64,000 nucleotides of DNA from Aliiglaciecola sp. LCG003 (GTDB lineage: Bacteria; Pseudomonadota; Gammaproteobacteria; Enterobacterales; Alteromonadaceae), in the NCBI RefSeq assembly GCF_030316135.1, contig NZ_CP128185.1, forward strand, positions 1,116,001 through 1,180,000. Reading direction: 5' to 3'. Below, piece by piece: positions 26,403-33,934 of this stretch. Both the position numbers and the translations under genes were made by a program. Positions within the stretch are counted from its first letter, which is position 1. Every line of letters begins with the position of its first letter. The notes beneath the pieces were generated by a model. The model was given only the letters and a program-made list of their open reading frames with translations, was not told where the DNA came from and made no database searches.

Positions 26403-27368
26403 ATGCCTTTACCCAGGAAACGATTAATTTGTTTAGCTGAAACCCCTTATTATCATTGTGTCTCCCAGTGTGTGCGCCGTGCTTTTCTTTGTGGAAAAGA
26501 TAAATTTAGCGGCAAAACATTTGAGCATCGAAGGCAGTGGGTTGAAGACAGACTGTTGTTTTTGTCTACTGTCTTTTGTATAGACCTATATGCTTTCGCT
26601 GTAATGAGTAATCACACTCATGTAGTTCTATGTGTCAATAAAGAAAAGGCCCTGGCTCTAAATGACATAGATGTATTATTGCAATGGCAGAAAATACATA
26701 AAATCACATTGTTAGCACAAGAGTTCATAGATAATCCACAAAATTTAAATGATGTAGAACTCAGGTCAATAACGTCTGCCATCAAAACTTACAGGCAACG
26801 CTTGTTTGATGTAAGTTGGTTCATGCGGGAGCTCAATGAACCTATAGCACGAAGGGCTAATTTGGAAGATGATTGCACGGGACATTTTTGGGAAGGGCGA
26901 TTTAAATCGCAAGCCTTGCTCGATGAAGAAGCGCTAGCTGCATGTATGGTATATGTAGATTTGAATCCGATACGCGCCAATATTTCCAAAACACTTGAAA
27001 CTTCAGCTCATACCAGTATTAAGGTTAGAATCCAGGATTTGAAGAATGGCAGACATACCAAAGGCTTAAAACCCTTTACCAAAAGCCTACAACCAAACCT
27101 AAAGGACGGTATACATATTGAGCTGTCTGAGTACATTAAACTGTTAAGAGCGACAGCTCAATACCAGCAATCAATTGTGCAGTCTTTAATCCCCCTTAAA
27201 CTTGTTCCTATTTTTAAGCAACTAAATATGAATCCTAAAGAGTGGCTAACCTATAGCCAATGGTTTGAAGCCACTTTTAGTATCGCAGCAGGTCAAAGAG
27301 ACTCGCTGGAAAGATTCAAAATTAACACTCATCGTATGCGGATCAATGCACCTAAACGCATAGCTTAA
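26403..27368 (+). CDS. Y1-type transposase of the REP-associated (RAYT/IS200-like) group
   Basis: The 321-residue protein opens PLPRKRLICLAETPYYHC and has the metal-binding HUH motif H71-T-H73 in MSNHTHVVL. It also has GHFWEGRFKSQ (about 160-170) and VDLNPIRA (about 185-192), the standard marks of the TnpA_REP-like family. These single-strand transposases do not form classical insertion sequences but are linked with short palindromic repeats scattered around genomes. Here CTGTCCATGC repeats lie on both sides, the nearest ones 187 bases downstream (27555) and about 830 bases upstream (25577). The nucleophile Tyr is not obvious: Y130 or Y184 are candidates, and the segment NEPIARRAN lacks one. 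Confidence 0.9.
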   Translation: MPLPRKRLICLAETPYYHCVSQCVRRAFLCGKDKFSGKTFEHRRQWVEDRLLFLSTVFCIDLYAFAVMSNHTHVVLCVNKEKALALNDIDVLLQWQKIHKITLLAQEFIDNPQNLNDVELRSITSAIKTYRQRLFDVSWFMRELNEPIARRANLEDDCTGHFWEGRFKSQALLDEEALAACMVYVDLNPIRANISKTLETSAHTSIKVRIQDLKNGRHTKGLKPFTKSLQPNLKDGIHIELSEYIKLLRATAQYQQSIVQSLIPLKLVPIFKQLNMNPKEWLTYSQWFEATFSIAAGQRDSLERFKINTHRMRINAPKRIA

Positions 27369-27510
27369 TTATCAGTTAAATCACGGCCAGTAGGTCGCTC
27401 GCAATCAATAAAGATATTTCAATACTAATTGGCGATTATTTGCGTCCATCATCCCCAAAGCTGAACGCAACAAGTAGCGGCTAAGTGGAGCACGTTCCCT
27501 TCTTAAATAT

Positions 27511-27540
27511 AATAATATAACGATGCATGTCTATATTATT
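27511..27540. repeat. AT-rich hairpin upstream of the 29-bp repeat array
   Basis: AATAATATA and TATATTATT form a nine-pair stem around a twelve-base loop that reads ACGATGCATGTC, itself like the start of the repeat (GATGCCTGTC). It lies 142 bases after the transposase stop codon and 14 before the array, so it probably belongs to the same repeat family. Confidence 0.5.
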
Positions 27541-27554
27541 TGCGTTACTTGTAA

Positions 27555-27637
27555 TTTAGCGATGCCTGTCCATGCTATTGCGATTTAGCGATGCCTGTCC
27601 ATGCTATTGGTCCATGCTATTGCGTGCTATTGCGATC
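27555..27637 (+). repeat. Dispersed repeat, 29-bp tandem units with partial copies
   Basis: Unit one (27555-27583) and unit two (27584-27609) start TTTAGCGATGCCTGTC and continue CATGCTATTG. They are followed by shortened copies GTCCATGCTATTGCG (27610-27624) and TGCTATTGCGATC (27625-27637). The stepwise shortening looks like slippage. The array ends about 75 bases before the SDR gene. Confidence 0.85.
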
Positions 27638-27712
27638 AATTACGGACGTACTAGTATAATTTGAATATTTTCCGCATAATCTCAGCACATTTAAAAAACG
27701 TACTCAATAAAA

Positions 27713-28450
27713 ATGAATAAAACTCTAGTCATTACTGGGGGCTCTTCTGGTATCGGGTTGGCCATCGTTAATAAATTTTTGGCGGGGGGCTATCAGGTCT
27801 TTAATCTTGATATAAAAGATGTCGATAGCAATAGCCATAATCTCAAAAATATAAAGTGCGATGTTACCGATCATGGCTCAGTTACTAAAGTGCTCTTAGA
27901 TATATGCAGCGCACAGACTATAGACGTGCTCATTTCAAATGCTGGTAAACATGTTTCAGCGAATATTGAACAGACCAGCGAACAAGATCTTTTGGATTTA
28001 TTCAATTTGAATGTCAAAGGAGCTTATTCAGTTACCCGCGCCGTTTTACCGAGTATGAAGGCTGCAAAAAATGGAGTAATCATCTATATTGCTTCTGATC
28101 AAGCCATCATCGGCAAACCCAATTCATTTGCATACAACTTGTCAAAGCATGCACTAGCTTCTATGGCAAAAACGACCGCACTGGATTACGCAAAGTTTAA
28201 CGTCAGAGCCAATGCATTGTGTCCAGGCACAATTGAAACACCGCTGTATCACCAAGCTATTGATAATTATTGTCAGCAGTCTGGAGCTGACACTATTATA
28301 ACGCATCAAGAGGAAGCTGCTTTGCAGCCGCTCAATCGTATCGGCCAACCTGAGGAGGTAGCCGCTTTTGCATGGTTTTTGGCAAGTCAAGAAGCTAGTT
28401 TCATTACAGGCAGCCTTCAAAGTATTGACGGTGGATATACTACGCAATAG
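27713..28450 (+). CDS. Short-chain dehydrogenase/reductase (SDR)
   Basis: The 245-residue classical SDR has the NAD(P) motif TGGSSGIG (8-15), an NAG block in LISNAGKH, catalytic Tyr141 and Lys145 in YNLSK, and the closing SIDGGY. D34-type residues after the second strand (NLDIKD) suggest NAD preference. In this cluster a sugar or 2-keto-3-deoxy-sugar-acid dehydrogenase step is plausible. It is followed 59 bases later by an amidohydrolase-2 gene on the same strand; the two opposite-strand genes after that (enolase-like, aldolase-like) complete a sugar-acid type pathway. The exact substrate cannot be read from sequence. Confidence 0.9.
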   Translation: MNKTLVITGGSSGIGLAIVNKFLAGGYQVFNLDIKDVDSNSHNLKNIKCDVTDHGSVTKVLLDICSAQTIDVLISNAGKHVSANIEQTSEQDLLDLFNLNVKGAYSVTRAVLPSMKAAKNGVIIYIASDQAIIGKPNSFAYNLSKHALASMAKTTALDYAKFNVRANALCPGTIETPLYHQAIDNYCQQSGADTIITHQEEAALQPLNRIGQPEEVAAFAWFLASQEASFITGSLQSIDGGYTTQ

Positions 28451-28509
28451 TCAAAATGACTCAATTAATATTGATAAAAATAATGAAAGGAAAGGGATAC
28501 AGTTAATCA

Positions 28510-29391
28510 ATGCAGCATCTTGATATCATCGATCCTCATATCCATTTATTTGATTTGGAAAAAGGTGAATACACTTGGCTAAAAACTCAATTTTGGCAAG
28601 ATAAGGCTAATATTAGTCAAAGCTTCTGTGACTCGTCATTGATAGTTAAATCACCCTTGTCCCTGGTCGGGTATGTTCATATTGAAGCCGGCTTTAATAA
28701 CCCCAAACCTTGGTTAGAGATTGCTAATATCGAACAGCGACGCACACTGCCTGTGAGAACCATTGGTAGTTTAGACCTTACCCTTTCTTCTAATGACTTT
28801 AAACACAGTCTAAAAGAACAGTTACAGTACGACAGTTGTGTGGGCTTCCGGCACATATTCAATGAGCAGACAATTGACATATTGTCACATCGAAATGCAA
28901 AGAAAAACCTAGCTGATTTAAATCGTCTAAAATGTAATTTCGAACTACAAATTACAGTGTTTAGTCCAACCACAATTGAAAAAGTAATTAAAGTATTTGC
29001 CTTTTATTCTGATATCAAACTCGTATTAAATCATGCTGGCTTTGCACCTATTCAAGCTGAAAATTTAACGCAGGCTAGCGAATATTCGCTTTGGCAGAAT
29101 GCAATGAGGCGATTAGCTGAGGGCACCAATGCTCATGTCAAATGTTCAGGATGGGAAATGACTAATGCTAACTACACCCAAAACCACTTAATACAGCCGC
29201 TTACTTTTCTTAAATCGGTCTATGGACAGTCACGTGTAATGTTCGCAAGTAACTTTCCTTTATGCCTATTAACAATGGATTACCAAACATATTGGACAAC
29301 CGTGATTCAAGTTGCCCAACATGTTGGTCTTTCACCAAAAGTGGTTTGTCACGACAATGCATTTAAGCTTTATAAATTCAATACTCACTGA
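28510..29391 (+). CDS. Amidohydrolase-2 family protein (probable sugar lactonase)
   Basis: The 293-residue TIM-barrel hydrolase opens IIDPHIHLFDLEKGEYTWLK. The DPHIHLFD metal motif followed by YxWL is characteristic of the L-rhamnono- and L-fucono-lactonase branch of amidohydrolases. Further blocks are VGYVHIEAGF, a VLNHAGFAP strand and VMFASNFPLC, the usual SNFP motif with the active-site region. Such enzymes open sugar-acid lactones after sugar oxidation. AAAGG lies about 18 bases before the ATG, which is long, so translation may be weak. It converges with the enolase-like gene, the stops being two bases apart. Confidence 0.85.
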   Translation: MQHLDIIDPHIHLFDLEKGEYTWLKTQFWQDKANISQSFCDSSLIVKSPLSLVGYVHIEAGFNNPKPWLEIANIEQRRTLPVRTIGSLDLTLSSNDFKHSLKEQLQYDSCVGFRHIFNEQTIDILSHRNAKKNLADLNRLKCNFELQITVFSPTTIEKVIKVFAFYSDIKLVLNHAGFAPIQAENLTQASEYSLWQNAMRRLAEGTNAHVKCSGWEMTNANYTQNHLIQPLTFLKSVYGQSRVMFASNFPLCLLTMDYQTYWTTVIQVAQHVGLSPKVVCHDNAFKLYKFNTH

Positions 29392-29393
29392 GT

Positions 29394-30569
29394 TTATTTC
29401 ACAGTTAGATGAGGTGAGCGCTTAATTATTTCATCGTTTAGCTCAATACCAATGCCAGGTAGGTCAGGTACTTTAAATATGCCATTCTCAGGCTGATAAT
29501 CTTGAATGCACAGCTCCCGATTCCAATATTTGATAGCGTAGGTGTGGTGTTCATGGATCAAAAAATTGGGAATAGCAGCTTCTAGTTGCAAAGCAGCCGC
29601 TGTTGCAACAGGGCCTCCACACACGTGTGCTTGAATACGAATGTCATACACATCTGCATAGTCGCAGACTTTTTTTGCTTCGGTAAAACCACCACACAAA
29701 CCCACGTCTGGCTGCAGGACATCGATAGACTGATCTTCAAAATAGGGGCGCACGTCCCATCTATGATAAAGTCGCTCACCCCCTGCGATAGGTACATTTA
29801 CGTTTTCTGCAACTTTTTTATGTACAGCAGAGTTTAGGTAATTGACGGGCTCTTCAAACATCATGCAGCCCACTTCTTCAACGATCTTGCCCATTTGAAT
29901 TGCAGATGCACAGCCCATAAGTGAGTGAGCTTCGAAAATAATATCTACTTCATCGCCGACTTCGGTGCGAATAGCACGTAACCTATCGCCAAAAAGCTTC
30001 ATTTGTTTTGGAGTAAATAGCTTGGTGCGATCAAAACTTGAATCACCATTTTCATCGTACACTATAGGGTCAACTTTAACGGCGTCATATCCTTCGGCCA
30101 TCGCTTTGGCAGCCGCTCTGGCGTAGTCCGCAGGCGTCAGCATTTTTACGCAATCTTGGCTCCAATCAAACTGAAGTTGGCTCGCATAGGTACGCAAATT
30201 ATCGTTAGTTTTTCCGCCTAACAGTTGGTAGACCGGGACATTTAGAGCTTTTCCTTTAATATCCCACAATGCGGTATCAATCGCACTCATCGCAGAATAA
30301 AGAACGGGGCCTCCACCTAGTCCCCAAAAACTCTCCCGTAACATTCTTGACCACAATAATTCAGTTTTGAACGGGTCAAAACCTATTAATACGGCTTCTG
30401 CGATTTCTTTGATCATGGCCGCAGCCGCACTGTGTCCCCAATCGTAGGCTAATCCCGCCTCGCCGACACCATGGATGCCTTCATCAGTATGGATACGCAC
30501 GAAAATCGGGTTCCAAGGTGGACGTTCAGGGCAATGAATATCGAAGATCTCTACGTGAGTTATTTTCAT
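29394..30569 (-). CDS. Enolase-superfamily (mandelate racemase/muconate lactonizing) dehydratase
   Basis: The 391-residue enzyme has the capping-domain start MKITHVEIFDI and a (beta/alpha)7-beta barrel. Its candidate metal ligands are in IIFEAHS, MFEEPVN and AGGERLYHR. AVKVDP supplies a Lys-x-Asp on an early strand, and IQAHVCGGP a late His. This pattern is that of sugar-acid dehydratases (for example galactonate, mannonate or fuconate types); substrate not decidable. I start it at the ATG at 30569 rather than an upstream TTG at 30578. It follows the aldolase-like gene by 31 bases on the same strand, forming a two-gene unit. Confidence 0.9.
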   Translation of the reverse strand: MKITHVEIFDIHCPERPPWNPIFVRIHTDEGIHGVGEAGLAYDWGHSAAAAMIKEIAEAVLIGFDPFKTELLWSRMLRESFWGLGGGPVLYSAMSAIDTALWDIKGKALNVPVYQLLGGKTNDNLRTYASQLQFDWSQDCVKMLTPADYARAAAKAMAEGYDAVKVDPIVYDENGDSSFDRTKLFTPKQMKLFGDRLRAIRTEVGDEVDIIFEAHSLMGCASAIQMGKIVEEVGCMMFEEPVNYLNSAVHKKVAENVNVPIAGGERLYHRWDVRPYFEDQSIDVLQPDVGLCGGFTEAKKVCDYADVYDIRIQAHVCGGPVATAAALQLEAAIPNFLIHEHHTYAIKYWNRELCIQDYQPENGIFKVPDLPGIGIELNDEIIKRSPHLTVK

Positions 30570-30600
30570 TATTTGCAACTTATCTAAAAAGGTTCATAAA

Positions 30601-31371
30601 TTAATGGTCAAAATCTGGGTGCTGGCGTTTCACTCTGCGCATCATCGCAGGCCACGCCTTTTGCCCTCCGGTTAACCCTGTATGTACAATTTTGGCTTGC
30701 CCCTTGATGCCCTCGATCACAGATTGATCTACTCGAACAATCTGGTCAGTACTATGTAGCAGCTTGACTTGAATTTCACACGCTCGAATTAAATCGTACA
30801 TGTGCATGAATGCATCGCCAATGGTTTTGCCCATGGTAAGCGCACCATGATTGCGCAATAACATAAAATTGGCATCACCTAGATCGTCTTGCAAGCGTTT
30901 AATTTCATCATGGTTAACCGCCAACCCTTCATAACTATGGTAGCTAATACTAGCCAGTGCAAATGCTGCATATTGGCTATAAGGTAAAAGTCCCTGCTGG
31001 CAACTTGCCACCGCAATGGCATCGGTATGATGCAGGTGCAAAGCACATTGCTCGTCATGCCTAGCCTTGTGCACTGCGCTATGAATTGTGAAACCGGCGG
31101 GGTTTATTTCAAAAGGACAATCGAGATCCAAGATGTTCCCTTCAACATCAATCTTTACCAGATTTGAGGCTGTCACTTCTTCAAAGGCTAGTCCAAATGC
31201 ATTGATTAGTAACTCGTCAGTACCGGGGATACGCGCTGAGATGTGGGTATGAATTAGATCGTCCCATCCATGGATCACCATTAGCCTGTAACATGCGGCT
31301 AATTCTATGCGGGTTTGCCACTCTGTTTTAGACACAATATGTCGTAAATCGACCTGTGGTATTTCATACAT
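30601..31371 (-). CDS. Class II aldolase/adducin-family protein
   Basis: The 256-residue protein fits the class II aldolase fold: IHGWDDLIHTHISARIPG near the N terminus, then HLHHTDA with the likely zinc histidines, and LLRNHGALTMGKT, a strongly conserved block containing a further His. In sugar-acid pathways these enzymes cleave phosphorylated or free keto-sugars to an aldehyde and a three-carbon unit. It is first in a minus-strand pair with the enolase-like gene. About 330 bases upstream are gene-free and carry degenerate repeat copies. Physiological substrate unknown. Confidence 0.87.
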   Translation of the reverse strand: MYEIPQVDLRHIVSKTEWQTRIELAACYRLMVIHGWDDLIHTHISARIPGTDELLINAFGLAFEEVTASNLVKIDVEGNILDLDCPFEINPAGFTIHSAVHKARHDEQCALHLHHTDAIAVASCQQGLLPYSQYAAFALASISYHSYEGLAVNHDEIKRLQDDLGDANFMLLRNHGALTMGKTIGDAFMHMYDLIRACEIQVKLLHSTDQIVRVDQSVIEGIKGQAKIVHTGLTGGQKAWPAMMRRVKRQHPDFDH

Positions 31372-31627
31372 ATTTGAGCTGCCTCATACTCGCAGAATAT
31401 TTAAAAATCTAATCATATCATGCCTTTCAAGCAGGTAAATCTATCCTTTGAGAGTATTTGGCTGAAGAAAGGTCTGAAACATAAAGTAGGCATGACGCTG
31501 TGGAATTTAACTAGCGCTTCAGTTGCTTAAGCTAACAAGATCTGTGGTCTTCTAAAGTACTCTAGGCTCCACTGAAGGGAACAGTTTGTGATGTCCGCGC
31601 AATAATTCTTGAAATGATTTGGCGGTT

Positions 31628-31662
31628 AGGAATGCCTGTCCACACATTAGTTAGTCCACATA
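31628..31662 (+). repeat. Degenerate copies of the CTGTCCATGC repeat in a gene-free gap
   Basis: GGAATGCCTGTCCACACATT and then AGTCCACATAG preserve the order full core then shortened core seen in the arrays at 19676 and 27555, but CATGC has changed to CACAC. The surrounding 333-bp gap (31372-31704) holds nothing else that I recognise. Confidence 0.5.
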
Positions 31663-31704
31663 GTAGCCATTAAACTCGAACCTAGCAGACTTGAATAAAC
31701 TAGA

Positions 31705-32172
31705 TTAGCGATTTATTTTGTGGCAATTGACGCAGCCACCCGCTAGTTTTCCGGCGAAATAGAAACGAGGTTCTTGCAAAGAAGCTGCAACCCGCGCTTC
31801 GTCTACTTTGCTAACAAAATCTCGCATGAAATCCTGTAAAAATGGGTGACTAGCTCCAGCATCGCCGGCTTGCAATTTAGACGCGATTCTTTCGATATTA
31901 TGCAATGCAGTCATAACTTGCTCTTGCTGCAGCTCTGCTCCGTTCAATTGTTCTTCAGTATTCAGAGCTAGCGCGCTATCTAAAATACGCATTTGCTGGG
32001 CAAGTCTAGCCATATTTGAACGCAGTTCAGCAGGTTCAACGTACTTGAATTCAGGAGGGTAAGTCACTTTGCGGATAGATTCCGACAGTTGGTTGCTACA
32101 TCCCACAATACTGCAAAGGCCAACTAGCAAAAAACAAATGGTTAATAGTATTTTGCTCATTGGCATTTTCAT
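31705..32172 (-). CDS. Lipoprotein with a single C-terminal haem-binding CxxCH motif
   Basis: The 155-residue protein has a lipobox at Cys25 (SIVGC) and a helical middle rich in Gln, Glu and Leu. CVNCHK sits at the extreme C terminus, about residues 147-152. A mostly helical build with a C-terminal CxxCH recalls cytochrome c-prime/c-556, though it is short and has no obvious distal ligand. It would be anchored in the periplasm. It is followed by or co-transcribed with no clear redox gene; the DUF465 gene upstream (34 bases) is on the same strand. Haem attachment is inferred from the motif only. Confidence 0.8.
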   Translation of the reverse strand: MKMPMSKILLTICFLLVGLCSIVGCSNQLSESIRKVTYPPEFKYVEPAELRSNMARLAQQMRILDSALALNTEEQLNGAELQQEQVMTALHNIERIASKLQAGDAGASHPFLQDFMRDFVSKVDEARVAASLQEPRFYFAGKLAGGCVNCHKINR

Positions 32173-32206
32173 CTAACAGAATCCTTAATTAATTGACTAC
32201 TTGAAA

Positions 32207-32458
32207 TCAAAGTTCACTTTCGGTTTTTTGGATCATGCTAAACAATTGATCCTTCAAATTGAGACGACGCTTTTTGAGTGACTCTAAGTAGTCGTCAGCC
32301 ACTGGCGCGTTTTCTTCCTCTAAATGGTGTATTTCGCTATCTAACTCATGATATTGGTCAAACAATTTAGCAAAATGATTATCGTTCATTTTTAGGTGGC
32401 GAATAGTGTGGTGATGATCTGGAAAGTCTTTGAGTAACGTATGTTTTTCCAATTGCAT
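32207..32458 (-). CDS. YdcH/DUF465-family small helical protein
   Basis: The 83-residue cytosolic protein is charged and entirely helical, with HHLEEENAPVADDYLESLKK and a final LKDQLFSMI block matching the YdcH (DUF465) family. Its function is unknown. AAGG lies about ten bases upstream of the ATG. It precedes the haem lipoprotein gene on the same strand by 34 bases. Confidence 0.8.
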   Translation of the reverse strand: MQLEKHTLLKDFPDHHHTIRHLKMNDNHFAKLFDQYHELDSEIHHLEEENAPVADDYLESLKKRRLNLKDQLFSMIQKTESEL

Positions 32459-32917
32459 AGAAGATGAGCCTTATTTATCAAATACTATTTTAAAAATACA
32501 TTATGCGGCTCTTAGGGATTGATTTATTGATCCAAATCATATTTTTCGTGAAAGATGTATCAAACAATTATTGTCGCAGAATTAATGCATTGCTTTAAGG
32601 GCATTTAAAACTTGGTTCGAAAACCTTCCTGTGCCACTACATCCTGCATTTATTATCTACAGCAACACAAAGAAGTGGAAACTTATAGAATTTGTGGTGG
32701 CTGTCCATGCTATTTCATATTGAGTGAAGGATGGTGAGCAATATTCTTAAGGTTAAAAAGGCCTATTTAAATGTTATTCCACAATTCGCTGTTCGCTTAA
32801 AACCTCTATAATTCATGGGCTTGCAACACTAATTTTAATGTAATATGCTCCACTTTGTAATTTTCTACTCATGGTAGAGTAATAATAAGAAGAAGTAATA
32901 TAAGGAATCACTTCATA
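32459..32917. repeat. Gene-free gap with one dispersed repeat copy (32697-32715)
   Basis: The gap between the divergent YdcH and lipoprotein genes holds a single unit GTGGCTGTCCATGCTATTT on the plus strand, with no partner copy and no strong hairpin next to it. The rest is AT-rich promoter DNA for both flanking genes. Confidence 0.75.
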
Positions 32918-33361
32918 ATGTTCAGAAAAAGAAATAATTTTATAGCTTTAGCCTTTTGTTCAACCTTAGCCATTAGTGGGTGTGCAAGCAAATCAAAAGA
33001 TATTCCTGCGACTTATGTATCACCAAATGAATACGCTAGTCTCGACTGTCCTACACTTCAAGCAGAGATTACGGACATTTCTACCAGAGTAAATACAATT
33101 ACTGGTCAAGTAGATAAAGAGGCTTCCAACGATTCTATGCAAATGGGGATAGGATTAGTTTTATTTTGGCCCGCATTGTTATTTCTTGAAGGTGGCGATG
33201 GTGCTCTGCAAGCAGACTATGCTTTGCTTAAAGGCAAATATGAAGCCGCAAATACACAATTTAGTAGAAAAAACTGCTCTACCAACACAAAACAAAGTGC
33301 TGAGGCCGTTACACCAGTAGATACCCCAAAAACTTCTGAACAGACAGATACAACAAATTAA
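32918..33361 (+). CDS. Small lipoprotein of unknown function
   Basis: The 147-residue protein has a lipobox LAISGC at Cys22 and a helical region (about 40-75, LDCPTLQAEITDISTRVN). A short hydrophobic segment (about 78-93, GIGLVLFWPALLFLEG) follows, then a helical stretch with QADYALLKGKYEAAN, and a Thr/Ser/Pro-rich tail. The family is common in marine gammaproteobacteria but has no known role. It is monocistronic, followed by a hairpin at 33374. Confidence 0.75.
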   Translation: MFRKRNNFIALAFCSTLAISGCASKSKDIPATYVSPNEYASLDCPTLQAEITDISTRVNTITGQVDKEASNDSMQMGIGLVLFWPALLFLEGGDGALQADYALLKGKYEAANTQFSRKNCSTNTKQSAEAVTPVDTPKTSEQTDTTN

Positions 33362-33373
33362 TAAATCAGATAC

Positions 33374-33400
33374 CAACCTACTAATAATTTTAGTAGGTTG
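33374..33400 (+). terminator. 11-bp hairpin after the small lipoprotein gene
   Basis: CAACCTACTAA pairs exactly with TTAGTAGGTTG around five bases, 13 bases after the stop codon. There is no T-run behind it, so it is a likely but not classic terminator. Confidence 0.6.
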
Positions 33401-33934
33401 ACTGTCGCACAGTTTTCGACCTCTTTAAGATTTCCCAATCAAATTAACACTCGATAATGTTAAAATTGAGGGTGGCGTGGGCTGTTTTCTCCCGTGTAAA
33501 ATCAATTTTCCTTGCTTAAAGCTGGAATTACATGTTGATTATAAAATCATAAATACTAGTGTTAGTGATGCCTGTCCACCTTATTTTTTTATGGCTGTCC
33601 ATGCTATTTGTATTTGCACTTCCTTACTTTCACACCTTATTTTTAAAGGGAGCCGGCTTTAATTGATAATTATCAAAAAGTTGCTGTAGAGTAAAAATAC
33701 TCCAAAAATGAAAATATTGTATAAACTTAGTAGACGCGTACCTCGAATGCCTGAAGATATTGAGTATGCAGATATTTAATGAACAGCTATATTTGTTCAA
33801 GGTTAAATTATTTTTTGATACCGATCTAACTAGCACATCAACTGCCTACTGCTGTTAATTGCTGTTAATTGATGAATATGGTCTGTTGTTTTTCATGAAA
33901 CTTATTTCTAATGGAATATGAACGAGGCGCTGCG
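33401..33934. repeat. Gene-free gap with two dispersed repeat copies (33561-33610)
   Basis: GATGCCTGTCCACC (33567-33580) is a degenerate copy and ATGGCTGTCCATGCTATTTG (33591-33610) an intact one, separated by a run of Ts. The remainder is AT-rich, contains a doubled CTGTTAATTG near 33855, and leads into the chemoreceptor gene. Confidence 0.7.

Noticed and set aside
19676-27637. Tandem repeats at 19676 and 27555 as CRISPR arrays
   Set aside because: Units are directly abutting or two bases apart with no spacers of 25-40 bp, copies shorten progressively, and no cas genes are present.
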